From Gammaproteobacteria bacterium (GTDB taxonomy: Bacteria > Pseudomonadota > Gammaproteobacteria > Burkholderiales > Burkholderiaceae_C): 64,000 nt of DNA. The first letter of the stretch is position 1; each line of letters starts with the position of its first letter. Made by a program: the position numbers and the translations under genes. Of this stretch, positions 37,801 through 45,793 are shown one piece after another. The stretch covers positions 124,001-188,000 of the forward strand of contig JAHIYE010000014.1 in assembly GCA_018815325.1 (NCBI GenBank), given 5' to 3'. The notes under the pieces are model-generated. The model worked only from the letters and a program-made list of their open reading frames with translations. It had not been told where the DNA came from and made no database searches.

Positions 37801-38175
37801 TCACCTCTGCCTCCGAGCCGCTTCCCACTGGCGTCGTTTCGGGTCTTTCTGGATAGACTGCAGTGTCAACTGCCAGCGCCTTTCAAAACGAATCCGTTCT
37901 GCCCCCTGTCGCTTTCGTGGATTCATTGAGAAAAAGACAGTGGAGACATGCTGTTCAGACAGGGTCAAACCGCCCTTCTTGGCGCGAACCTTCAGGCGAA
38001 GCCCCTTGCGCCAACCCATCAGCTTGAGTAATGCTGGGGGGAATATCACCGCCACCGGTCCCGATTCGCCTGCTACCGCCAAGTGGTAGCCACGAATTTT
38101 TAGTTGGCAGACCACCCTTCTTCTGGTCAGACCTGAAGATATTTTTCTATAGGAAGTTGCGTCTTTGATTTGCAT
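37801..38175 (-). CDS. Small basic protein with an AbrB-like segment
   Basis: A 124-residue frame starting MQIKDATSYRKISSG. The middle GPVAVIFPPALLKLMGWRKG then LRLKVRAKKGGLTLSEQ recalls the swapped-hairpin AbrB/SpoVT fold of antitoxins (a proline-helix followed by a hairpin). The C-terminus is a long basic helix (RKRQGAERIRFERRWQ). No toxin gene is next to it. The frame is open upstream to 38229. The fold assignment is tentative. Confidence 0.45.
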   Translation of the reverse strand: MQIKDATSYRKISSGLTRRRVVCQLKIRGYHLAVAGESGPVAVIFPPALLKLMGWRKGLRLKVRAKKGGLTLSEQHVSTVFFSMNPRKRQGAERIRFERRWQLTLQSIQKDPKRRQWEAARRQR

Positions 38176-38229
38176 GGTGTTTGGGCTCACGATTTGAGCA
38201 TCGTGGCACTGCCTGGTGCTAGGCAGCAA

Positions 38230-38661
38230 GGCTTAGATGTGAGCTATTTGAAATTCGCACCTGTTCCGCTATTAGCGGAGCAGGTGTAGAAACCGCTGGA
38301 AACCCGCATGAACAGTAGCTTTCGCCAACTGCTAATCCCATATAGAGATGGATCGCCCAAAGTGATCATGGGCACGTCGTGTTTTGGCCACGATAGGCGA
38401 CAGAGACACTTTTTCAGGGGTATCTTCTGGCTGTGACGCGCCCCAATCTATCCATATCCTGGCGCATTGAATGTCTGAAAGCGATGCGGTTTGTCACCCT
38501 CTCCCGTCCGAGAGGGCCATCCAAACCGCGGTCAATGTGTGGGAATTGTCAGAAAAACAGATCAAGGCAATTCTTGCTAGCTGTTGGAACGAGGAGTTTT
38601 TTGGGTAGCGCATAAGCACCGGAGCAATAGATAGGCAAGAGACCAACTCAATTTTCCGATC
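38230..38661. other. Gap without a supported gene
   Basis: Only short frames with unconvincing composition occur here. An imperfect inverted region around 38260-38300 (GCACCTGTTCCGCT / AGCGGAGCAGGTG) forms a stem of about 12 bp with a short loop near 38259-38288, but without a T-run. No promoter is called. Confidence 0.35.
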
Positions 38662-39093
38662 ATGAAAAACACACCACCCAAGTCAAACGCCATGCAACTC
38701 AGCACTGATGTGAAGGCTGGAGCCAATGGCTCTGAGTTCTTGTTATCTGTTCATCACAGCGCCCCTGTTGACGTAAAACCAAGTGTCGAATTGAGTTGCT
38801 GGAGTCTCATGCGCGTCAGGCATGCCGATGGGACGCGATCACTGCACCTAGTTGGAAAACGTGCCGGAAATAGCCGTGTTTCAAGCGCAATCGTTAGACT
38901 GGATTTCCATGCCATGGAAGGAGCTACGGAGTCCGGTCGCCTATACAAGCTTGAGGGTCAACCTGGAAGTGATACCAATACGCATATGATCTATTCCATT
39001 TGGCTCAGAAACAACGGATGGCATCACCAAAGGGATTTGACCGGGGCCTTTGTACGTTTGTTGCGCATGCGTGGGGCAACGTCGGCTTTGTGA
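38662..39093 (+). CDS. Uncharacterised 143-residue protein
   Basis: A soluble protein with a beta-rich core: VELSCWSLMRVRHADGTRSL, LVGKRAGNSRVSSAIVRLDF, ESGRLYKLEGQPG and MIYSIWLRNNGWH. The pattern resembles hypothetical proteins found in genomic islands, but no named family is recognised. There is no signal peptide. It is the last gene before the right end of element A. Its start at ATG 38662 has AAGAGACC about 24 bp upstream and no clear closer site; an internal ATG (residue 11) is possible. Confidence 0.6.
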   Translation: MKNTPPKSNAMQLSTDVKAGANGSEFLLSVHHSAPVDVKPSVELSCWSLMRVRHADGTRSLHLVGKRAGNSRVSSAIVRLDFHAMEGATESGRLYKLEGQPGSDTNTHMIYSIWLRNNGWHHQRDLTGAFVRLLRMRGATSAL

Positions 39094-39495
39094 AGCGAAT
39101 ACAACATGACCTATGGACAGGTATCCATTCGGGCACGGCAATTCTAGCGAATCAAGGACAACAACCAGCCAGGAACTGACCGTCAGTCTGAAAGACTCAT
39201 AGACCGTTTCAGGCTGACTGCAGCCGGTCAGATTTTGCAGCCCAATGACAGCCGCCGCCGGAACCTGCCATTCGTCATCCTGCGGGGCGACCGACCGCTG
39301 CATCTTCAGCAGCGGCCACTCAACAGCGATGGACTGCACGAGGTGCCGAGCGACTCCTACCCGCCAAGGCGACCAGCTCTTCGCGCTGCAGAGCGGTCGC
39401 TGGGAACCGCTTGGTGAAGGGCTGCAATGGCTTGAATAACTCGGGTTGCGCGGGCGTCAACCGGTTTTCGGCTTTGGCTCCGGCGATGTCAGAAA
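39094..39495. other. Gene-poor stretch just inside the right end of element A
   Basis: A short plus-strand frame ending at 39439 (tail reading QLFALQSGRWEPLGEGLQWLE) looks like the C-terminus of a lost gene, with no credible start. Otherwise nothing is seen before the end repeats. Confidence 0.4.
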
Positions 39496-39542
39496 AAATT
39501 ACAGGGTTTATTTTTCAATTACAGAGTTTATTTTTACGATCA
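39496..39542 (-). repeat. Type A transposon end, right copy (inverted)
   Basis: Read on the minus strand from 39542: TGATCGTAAAAATAAAC, with repeats AAATAAACTCTGTAATTG (39516-39533) and AAATAAACCCTGTAATTT (39496-39513), 20 bp apart. Offset from tip and spacing equal the left copy at 7665, in inverted orientation. Confidence 0.75.
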
Positions 39543-39549
39543 GAATCAC

Positions 39550-39645
39550 TGTTCCTAGCAATTAAAGTCGTAAACAAGGGGCTAGGTTTCATGCGGCTTT
39601 GCGGCGTTTCGATTTGACAACATGCCACTTTAAAGTCGTAAACAA
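39550..39645 (+). repeat. Type B transposon-end repeat pair, second copy
   Basis: AAAGTCGTAAACA occurs at 39564-39576 and 39632-39644, 68 bp apart, identical spacing to 7778/7846. A tip-like TGTTCC starts at 39550, ten bases before the AATTAAAG motif. Only 7 bp separate it from the end of element A. It is the candidate left boundary of the metal-resistance segment. Confidence 0.65.
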
Positions 39646-39765
39646 CCCCCGAGAAGTGGTGCGGGCTCACGGAGCGAGGATTTTGGTGTTGTCGGGGATG
39701 AAGTCGAAAACAGCTTTCCTGCGATAGAACCATGGCACTCCATCCGCTTTCGCACCACGAGCCCA

Positions 39766-40227
39766 TCACCGTGGGCGCGGCGTCTTGGTGTGGGTTGCGT
39801 GAACATGTCCGCGTTCGATGGTTGCCGGTTCGCGTGTCGGCCGCGACAACGCGCTCAGAATTCCACAGCTCGCCGCCTCTTGTGCCTCGCTACAACGCTC
39901 ACGCAGCTTCTTGAGTTGTTGCTCCAATCCCTGCAACTCCCGAATTCTGTCTGCCACATGATTGATATGGTCGTCAAGAAGTTCGTTCACGTCGCCGCAG
40001 TCCGATGCTGGATCGTCCTTGACGCGTAGCAACTGCCGAACCTCGTCCAGGCTCATGTCCAGACCGCGGCAATGTCGGATGAATGCGAGGCGCTCGGCAT
40101 GGGCCTCGCCATAGACCCTGTAATTGCCATCGGTGCGACCAGGCTCTGGCAAAAGACCCTCGCGCTCGTAGTACCGAATGGTTTCGACAGGAGTTTTGAT
40201 CCGTTTCGACAATGCACCAATTTTCAT
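39766..40227 (-). CDS. MerR-family metal regulator (CadR/PbrR-like)
   Basis: A 153-residue MerR protein. The N-terminal HTH MKIGALSKRIKTPVETIRYYEREGLLP is canonical. Metal-binding cysteines are in SDCGDVNELL near residue 79 and SCGIL near 118, with a His-containing tail HVHATHTK, the CadR/PbrR pattern for Cd, Pb or Zn. ATG 40227 is chosen because it gives the standard MerR start; the frame is open to 40308. It is divergent from the P-type ATPase, with a typical 19-bp-spacer promoter between. It begins element B right after the end repeats. Confidence 0.88.
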   Translation of the reverse strand: MKIGALSKRIKTPVETIRYYEREGLLPEPGRTDGNYRVYGEAHAERLAFIRHCRGLDMSLDEVRQLLRVKDDPASDCGDVNELLDDHINHVADRIRELQGLEQQLKKLRERCSEAQEAASCGILSALSRPTREPATIERGHVHATHTKTPRPR

Positions 40228-40319
40228 TTCGCAACTCCGAGCACAGGCCACGAACCATCGTGGCCGATCTTCGCGACGGCAAGACCAATACGCCATCAGG
40301 GACAACACATCCTACCCTC

Positions 40320-40350
40320 TTGACTCTGTAGCCCCTACAGGGTTTCCAAT
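40320..40350 (+). promoter_or_regulatory. MerR-type promoter/operator of the P-type ATPase
   Basis: -35 TTGACT (40320-40325), dyad CTGTAG-CCC-CTACAG (40326-40340) and -10 TCCAAT (40345-40350) with the overlong 19-bp spacer that MerR activators correct by DNA distortion. This is a textbook cadA/pbrA-type operator. Confidence 0.85.
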
Positions 40351-40371
40351 GGGGTTCAATAAGGAGTGGAA

Positions 40372-42579
40372 ATGCAACAGTTGAGTAACTCGAAACACGA
40401 ACAGGACACTGGCCCCGCTTGCGATGGCCCATGCGAGGTCATGACTTCGCGCATCGAGACCACACATCCCGACGCTTCTTTGGCTGTATTCCGCATCCCG
40501 ACGATGGATTGCGCCTCGGAGGAAAGCGAGATTCGCCTCGCACTGGCCGGCATCCCTGGCGTGCGGGGACTGAGGTTCCAATTGACGGCGCGCACGCTGC
40601 ACATCGATGCGCCGGCCGATGTCCTGCCGAGCGCCTTGGGCGCCATCCGCAGCGCCGGCTTTGATCCTCAACCCGTAGCGCCGAGGGAACAAGATGTTGG
40701 GCATGCCCCCATGACCGAAGGGTTGTGGCGCTTGGGGGCTTCCTTGTTGCTGGCGATCGCGGCCGAGTTGCTGGCCTTCTTTGCGCCGGAGACAGCCGTC
40801 TACAAGGGAGCCGGCATGGCGCTGGCTGCATCAGCCATCTGGCTGGCCGGCTTCTCCACCTACCGCAAGGGCTTCGCCGCGCTGCGGCAGGGACGGCTGA
40901 ACATCAGTGCCTTGATGACAGTGGCGGTCACAGGTGCCTTCCTGATCGGGCAATGGCCGGAGGCAGCCATGGTGATGGCACTCTATGCCATCGCCGAACT
41001 CATAGAGGCACGCGCGGTGGACCGGGCGCGCAATGCCATCAAGAGCCTGCTGGATCTGACGCCGGACACAGCCGAAGTGCAACAGCCCGATGGCGAATGG
41101 AAGGTAATGTCAGCGGCCGGCGTGGCCCTGCAGGCCATCGTCCGGGTCAAACCTGGCGCGCGCATTGCGCTTGATGGCGTGGTTACGGCTGGCTACAGTG
41201 CGGTCAATCAAGCCCCGGTCACTGGTGAAAGCATGCCCGTGGACAAGGTGGCCGGGGATACGGTATTCGCGGGCACCATCAATGGCACAGGTGCGCTCGA
41301 AGTGCGCGTCACCGCCGCCGCCAGTAACACCACTCTGGCGCGCATCATCCGGGCCGTGGAGCAGGCCCAGAGCAGCCGCGCGCCTACGCAGCAGTTTGTG
41401 GACAAGTTTGCTGCCGTCTATACCCCAGCCGTATTCGCGCTCGCCGTGGCCGTTGCGCTGCTGACGCCATGGCTCATGGGCGTGAGCTGGACCGAAGCTC
41501 TGTACAAGGCGCTGGTTCTGCTGGTCATCGCCTGTCCCTGTGCGCTGGTGATTGCCACGCCCGTCACGGTGGTCAGTGGCCTGGCCTCGGCAGCGCGCCG
41601 CGGGATTCTCATCAAGGGCGGGGTCCACCTCGAAGGTGCCCACGCCATCCGGGCGATTGCCCTGGACAAGACCGGCACCATCACCGAAGGCAAGCCACGG
41701 CTGGTGGCCAACGAGATGCTGACCTCGCCGATCCCGCAGGCGCAAGTGCTGCGCTGGGCCGGCGATCTGGCCGCCCACTCTGATCACCCTGTGTCCAAGG
41801 CCATTGCCCTGGGGCTGCCACACAGCAACGGGCAGCTGAAGCAGTTCACGGCCCTGCCGGGCCGCGGTGTCCAGGCGCGCACTGACGGCCAGACACTCAT
41901 CCTGGGCAACCATCGCCTGATCGAAGAACGAGGACTGTGCAGCCCGGCCATCGAAGCGCGGCTGGCAGAACACGAAGCGCAGGGACGCACCACGGCGCTG
42001 CTGGCCATGGACACGCAGGTGCTGGCCATCTTTGCCGTAGCCGACACCATCAAGGACAGCTCACGCGAAGCGCTGGCCGATCTGCATGCCCTGGGGGTGC
42101 GATCCGTGATGCTGACGGGCGACAACCAGGCCACCGCGCAGTCCATTGCAGGGCAAGCCGGTATCGACGACGCGCGCGGCAACCTGCTTCCTGAAGACAA
42201 GCTGGCGGCCATTGAAGAATTGCGCTCACGTTTCGGCACCACCGCGATGACCGGCGACGGCATCAATGATGCCCCGGCCCTGGCGCGCGCCGACATCGGC
42301 ATCGCCATGGGCGCGGCTGGCACCGACACGGCGGTGGAGGCCGCCGACGTGGTCATCATGAACGACGATCTGCGCCGCATCCCCGAGCTAATTCGCCTGT
42401 CGCGCCGTACCCGGGCCGTGCTCTGGCAGAACATTGTGCTGGCCCTGGGCATCAAGTCTGTCTTTCTGGTGCTGTCTGTGCTGGGCGGTGCCACCATGTG
42501 GATGGCTGTGTTCGCCGACATGGGCGCCAGCCTGATCGTCGTGTTCAACGGCCTGCGCCTGCTCAAGACCAAACCCTGA
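40372..42579 (+). CDS. cadA: P1B-type heavy-metal ATPase (Zn/Cd/Pb export)
   Basis: A 735-residue ATPase. The N-terminal metal-binding region has IPTMDCASEESEIRLAL, a ferredoxin-like HMA variant with a single Cys. The core has TGES (VTGESMPVDK), the membrane CPC motif (IACPCALVIA near 387), DKTGTITEG (phosphorylated Asp near 433) and TGDGINDAPALARADIG. CPC with this family signature points to Zn2+/Cd2+/Pb2+ rather than copper. ATG 40372 has AAGGAG 5 bp upstream; GTG 40366 is less likely. Controlled by the divergent MerR protein. The gene symbol is generic; zntA or pbrA would fit too. Confidence 0.9.
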   Translation: MQQLSNSKHEQDTGPACDGPCEVMTSRIETTHPDASLAVFRIPTMDCASEESEIRLALAGIPGVRGLRFQLTARTLHIDAPADVLPSALGAIRSAGFDPQPVAPREQDVGHAPMTEGLWRLGASLLLAIAAELLAFFAPETAVYKGAGMALAASAIWLAGFSTYRKGFAALRQGRLNISALMTVAVTGAFLIGQWPEAAMVMALYAIAELIEARAVDRARNAIKSLLDLTPDTAEVQQPDGEWKVMSAAGVALQAIVRVKPGARIALDGVVTAGYSAVNQAPVTGESMPVDKVAGDTVFAGTINGTGALEVRVTAAASNTTLARIIRAVEQAQSSRAPTQQFVDKFAAVYTPAVFALAVAVALLTPWLMGVSWTEALYKALVLLVIACPCALVIATPVTVVSGLASAARRGILIKGGVHLEGAHAIRAIALDKTGTITEGKPRLVANEMLTSPIPQAQVLRWAGDLAAHSDHPVSKAIALGLPHSNGQLKQFTALPGRGVQARTDGQTLILGNHRLIEERGLCSPAIEARLAEHEAQGRTTALLAMDTQVLAIFAVADTIKDSSREALADLHALGVRSVMLTGDNQATAQSIAGQAGIDDARGNLLPEDKLAAIEELRSRFGTTAMTGDGINDAPALARADIGIAMGAAGTDTAVEAADVVIMNDDLRRIPELIRLSRRTRAVLWQNIVLALGIKSVFLVLSVLGGATMWMAVFADMGASLIVVFNGLRLLKTKP

Positions 42580-42589
42580 GGAGACCACC

Positions 42590-43384
42590 ATGGAAAACAT
42601 CAACGACAGCACCCCGCCGGGCCCGGATTCACTGAGCGTCACGGAGTTGCTCGATTACCAGCACCCCGAACTGCAGCGCCTGATCGCCGGGCGCGGCTGG
42701 GAGAAGCTGCCGGAGTACGAGCGCATCGGCGCTATCTACGAGTTCGTGCGCAACGAAATCGCCTTTGGCTACAACGTCACCGACAACCTGCGCGCGTCGC
42801 AGGTGCTGGCCGACGGCCTGGGACAATGCAATACCAAGGCCACCCTGCTGATGGCCTTGTTGCGGGCCACAGACATATCCTGTCGCTTCCACGGCTTTAC
42901 CATCAACAAGCATCTGCAAAAGGGCGCGATCACCGGGCTCGCCTATCTGCTGGCACCGCGCTCCATCATCCACAGCTGGGTCGAGGTCTGGCACCAGAAC
43001 CGCTGGGTCAACCTGGAGGGCTTCATCCTGGACCATGACTACCTGCTTGCCTTGCAGCAGCGCTTCCCCGGGGAGCGGGCTTTTTGCGGCTATGGCGCCG
43101 CCGTGCGCAATCTGGCCGACCCACCGGTGTCATGGCGTGGCACTGACACCTACATCCAGAGCGAGGGCATCAACAAGGACCTCGGTATCTATGACAACCC
43201 GGACGATTTCTACCGCGAGCACGGCACCAATACCTCGGGCTGGAAGCAATGGGTCTTCAGCAAGGTCGTACGGCATCAGATGAACCGAAACGTCGCTCGC
43301 GTCCGTGCAGGCCGTCACGCTGGGACACCCACGCCGCCCCCTGGATGCCAGGGGGTTGTGTGGGGCCATCGCCCTTCCCGCTAG
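42590..43384 (+). CDS. Transglutaminase-like cysteine protein
   Basis: A 264-residue soluble protein of the transglutaminase-like superfamily. The catalytic triad is visible: Cys in GLGQCNTKA (about residue 82), His in IIHSWVEVW (about 126) and Asp in ILDHDYLL. Such proteins hydrolyse or transfer peptide amides; the substrate is unknown. It starts 10 bp after the ATPase with a GAGGAG site, so it is probably in the same metal-induced transcript. The C-terminal ~20 residues (TPTPPPGCQGVVWGHRPSR) look like a read-through tail. A role in metal resistance is inferred only from position. Confidence 0.8.
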   Translation: MENINDSTPPGPDSLSVTELLDYQHPELQRLIAGRGWEKLPEYERIGAIYEFVRNEIAFGYNVTDNLRASQVLADGLGQCNTKATLLMALLRATDISCRFHGFTINKHLQKGAITGLAYLLAPRSIIHSWVEVWHQNRWVNLEGFILDHDYLLALQQRFPGERAFCGYGAAVRNLADPPVSWRGTDTYIQSEGINKDLGIYDNPDDFYREHGTNTSGWKQWVFSKVVRHQMNRNVARVRAGRHAGTPTPPPGCQGVVWGHRPSR

Positions 43385-43385
43385 A

Positions 43386-43748
43386 ATGCCGAGCATGCGC
43401 CGCTGGCTCTCCATACTTCTGTTGTCTTTTCTCCCGCTGCAACTCGGTTGGGCGGCGGTGAGCGTGTATTGCCAGCACGAGACGGGCGCAGCGGCCCAGC
43501 ACGTCGGGCACCATGACCATCAGCATCACACTGAAGACGACGTCAAAAACGATAACGGCGCAAAGACCCTGGGGAGCGTGGATGCCGATTGCCCGGTCTG
43601 CCATGCGGGCTGCGCGACCGCCTTGAGTACACCTGCCGTGATGCCCGTGCTTTTCGCCACAGGTGACATGCGGGTCGGTCAGCACGCGCTTCTTTCGTCT
43701 CCACCGCCCTCCTTCCCCGAACGGCCCAACTGGGTTCGCCTCGCCTGA
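43386..43748 (+). CDS. czcI: CzcI-like small periplasmic protein
   Basis: A 120-residue protein with a signal peptide (RRWLSILLLSFLPLQLGWA), followed by a His-rich run AQHVGHHDHQHHTEDD and a CPVCHAGC cysteine motif, the usual layout of CzcI-type proteins that precede czcCBA operons. ATG 43386 starts 1 bp after the preceding stop; ATG 43395 is an alternative. Its likely role is periplasmic metal buffering or control of czc expression, as known from other czc clusters. The C-terminal third is Pro-rich and less conserved. Confidence 0.75.
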   Translation: MPSMRRWLSILLLSFLPLQLGWAAVSVYCQHETGAAAQHVGHHDHQHHTEDDVKNDNGAKTLGSVDADCPVCHAGCATALSTPAVMPVLFATGDMRVGQHALLSSPPPSFPERPNWVRLA

Positions 43749-43878
43749 TCGGCGAGGTAGGCTTCCCTGACCTCCTGAGTGCCCGGATGCGTCGCTGACG
43801 TATCCCGTGCGTCTGCGGCGATCCATCGATCGCGCCTCGCCGATTCCCAAATGTCATTTTTTAAATTTGGAGAATCGC

Positions 43879-45225
43879 ATGCCGCGAATGCAACGATATC
43901 TATACATCGCACTGGCCGTGCTGGGCTGGAGCTTCGGCGGCGCCTGGGCGCAAAACCCGGCGTCCCAGACCACGGCCGATCCGGTGCAAGTACCCGACCG
44001 GGCTCCAATGCCTGCGCAGGGACCGATCAGTACCCCGATCCCGACACTCAGCGAACTGTTTGCTGCGGCCTGGCAACGTCAGCCTGCGGCCCGGTCTCAA
44101 CAGGCGCGTAAGGACGCGGCGGCGGCACGCAAGGAAGCCGCCAACAGTTGGACCGCTGAGCCCATTGCCCTCGATATCTCGGGGCGGACCGACGAGTTGA
44201 GCAGCAACCTGGGGCGCCGTGAATACACAGCGGGGGTGGCCATACCGCTGTGGCTGCCTGGTGAACGATCTCGCAGCATCGCAGTCGCAGAGGCCGAGCA
44301 GCACGCCACCGCAAGCGCTACCCTGCTGGCGCAGCTGCAAACGGCCGCTGACGTGCGCGACGCCTACTGGACGTGGCAATTGGCGCGCGTCGGCCTTGCG
44401 CTGACGCGCGAGCGCTTGCGCCATGCCGAGCAACTCGCGGCGGATGTCGGCCGACGTGTCAGAGCCGGTGATATGGCTCGTTCCGATCAGCATCAGGCTG
44501 AAGGCGCGCAAGCCGGTGCCGAAGCCGAGTTGGCCGAAGCCGCGGGCGCCCTGGCAGCCGCCACGCAACGCCTGCGTGCCATCAGCGGCCTGACCTTGCC
44601 CGTTGACGCGATGGCGCAGGCCGACACCCTGTCCGCCGAGCCCACCCCGCTACCAACGAATGGTGCAAGCCCATCTCTTGACGCGCACCCGGCCCTCGCA
44701 GACCTGCGCAACCGCGCCGAAGCCGCGCGCCAATCATCCGAACTGGCCCAGGCCAGGACGCGGGCCACACCCGAGCTGATGGTCGCCACGAGCAGGGAAC
44801 GCGGCACATTCGCCGAGCAGTACCAGCAAAGCGTCACCGTGGGCCTGCGTTTTCCCTTTGGCTCGGACAGCCGGCATCGCGCCAGCATCGCGACTGCGCA
44901 GGCTCTGGCCATCGAGGCCGAAACGCAGCTCGCACTGGAACACGATCGCATCCAGGCTGCTCTGGATAGCGCCCGCATCCGTGTGACCTCGGCCAGCACG
45001 CAGCGAACAGCCGCCGAGCGGCGCGCACAACTGGCACGTGAATCGCGGGCCTTCTTCGAGAAATCCTTCCGGGTCGGCGAAACCGATCTTCCCACTCGCC
45101 TTCGGATCGAGCTGGAGGCCACGGCCGCCGAACGGCAGGTCGCCCGCTCCCGCATCGAACTTGCCGCCGCCATCTCGGCCCTGCGTCAAGCCCTGGGCCT
45201 GCTTCCTCAGCAAGGCCCGCAGTGA
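43879..45225 (+). CDS. czcC: CzcC-like outer-membrane factor
   Basis: A 448-residue TolC-family protein with a signal peptide (IALAVLGWSFGGAWAQ). The long Ala/Glu/Arg-rich helical coils (AARKEAANSW, EAEQHATASATLLAQLQTAADVRD, ELAEAAGALAAATQRLRAIS) and the VTVGLRFPFGSDSRHRASI segment fit CzcC. It forms the trans-envelope duct for CzcBA. ATG 43879 has GGAG upstream; the frame is open to 43807. A 13-bp spacer leads to the next gene, so it is part of one czc operon. Confidence 0.9.
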   Translation: MPRMQRYLYIALAVLGWSFGGAWAQNPASQTTADPVQVPDRAPMPAQGPISTPIPTLSELFAAAWQRQPAARSQQARKDAAAARKEAANSWTAEPIALDISGRTDELSSNLGRREYTAGVAIPLWLPGERSRSIAVAEAEQHATASATLLAQLQTAADVRDAYWTWQLARVGLALTRERLRHAEQLAADVGRRVRAGDMARSDQHQAEGAQAGAEAELAEAAGALAAATQRLRAISGLTLPVDAMAQADTLSAEPTPLPTNGASPSLDAHPALADLRNRAEAARQSSELAQARTRATPELMVATSRERGTFAEQYQQSVTVGLRFPFGSDSRHRASIATAQALAIEAETQLALEHDRIQAALDSARIRVTSASTQRTAAERRAQLARESRAFFEKSFRVGETDLPTRLRIELEATAAERQVARSRIELAAAISALRQALGLLPQQGPQ

Positions 45226-45238
45226 ACTGGAAACAATC

Positions 45239-45793
45239 ATGATCAAACAAGTTCAACAACTTCTTTCTCCAGGCCTCTTGGTCCTCATGCTGGGATTCAC
45301 CCCAGCCGGCTGGGCGGGCCCCGGCCATGACCATGGCGATGCGCCCCCGACACAAGGCGGCTCTGTCTCACCGCGATTTGCCGCGGTCTCCGAGACCTTC
45401 GAACTGGTTGGCATCGTCCAAGGCAAGCAGATCACGCTCTACCTGGACCACAGCGCGGACAACAGCCCAGTGCACAACGCGCGACTGGAACTCGAACTGG
45501 GCGGTCAGAAGATTCCTGTTCAGAGCCACGGCGTTGGCGAGTTCCTTGCCACACTGGATCGTGAGTTACCGGGTGGGCTGCATCCCGTCCTGGCCACGGT
45601 GGTCGCCGCTGACGCCACCGATCTGCTCGCAAGCGAATTGGACCTGCACGAAGACAAACATGAAGTTCGGCCAGCGCGGCTCAGCGTCTGGCTGCTGTAT
45701 GCAGGGCTGGCCCTTGCCCTCGGGGGACTGGCCGTCTGGGGACTACGGCGTCAGCGCGGCCGCCGTCACTCTTTGAACGGAGGTGCAGCGTGA
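45239..45793 (+). CDS. Periplasmic metal-binding accessory protein with C-terminal membrane anchor
   Basis: A 184-residue protein. It has a signal peptide (LLVLMLGFTPAGWA), a His-rich GPGHDHGDAPP patch, a beta-rich middle (ELVGIVQGKQITLYLDHSAD) and a C-terminal hydrophobic segment LLYAGLALALGGLAVWGL followed by RRQRGRR. The middle resembles the N-terminal domain of some CzcB/CusB proteins, so it may be a split periplasmic module. Its stop overlaps the czcB GTG start. Specific function is inferred. Confidence 0.7.
   Translation: MIKQVQQLLSPGLLVLMLGFTPAGWAGPGHDHGDAPPTQGGSVSPRFAAVSETFELVGIVQGKQITLYLDHSADNSPVHNARLELELGGQKIPVQSHGVGEFLATLDRELPGGLHPVLATVVAADATDLLASELDLHEDKHEVRPARLSVWLLYAGLALALGGLAVWGLRRQRGRRHSLNGGAA

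Larger units (their letters stand above)
7665..39542. mobile_element. Element A: ~31.9 kb Tn7-type island bounded by inverted ends
   Basis: The left end (7665) reads TGACCGTATAAATAAAGGG and the right end, read on the minus strand from 39542, reads TGATCGTAAAAATAAAC. On both sides the first internal repeat starts 9 bases from the tip and the second repeat follows 20 bp later. The interior carries restriction, DNA-damage and orphan genes but no recognisable tnsA/B/C or other transposase, so the element looks non-autonomous or mobilised in trans. Five-base flanks (AGTGG left, GAATC right) do not match, so no target duplication is visible, and a composite origin remains possible. Confidence 0.65.

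Noticed and set aside
7660-39547. Five-base target duplication flanking element A
   Set aside because: The pentamers AGTGG and GAATC do not match, so no duplication is claimed.
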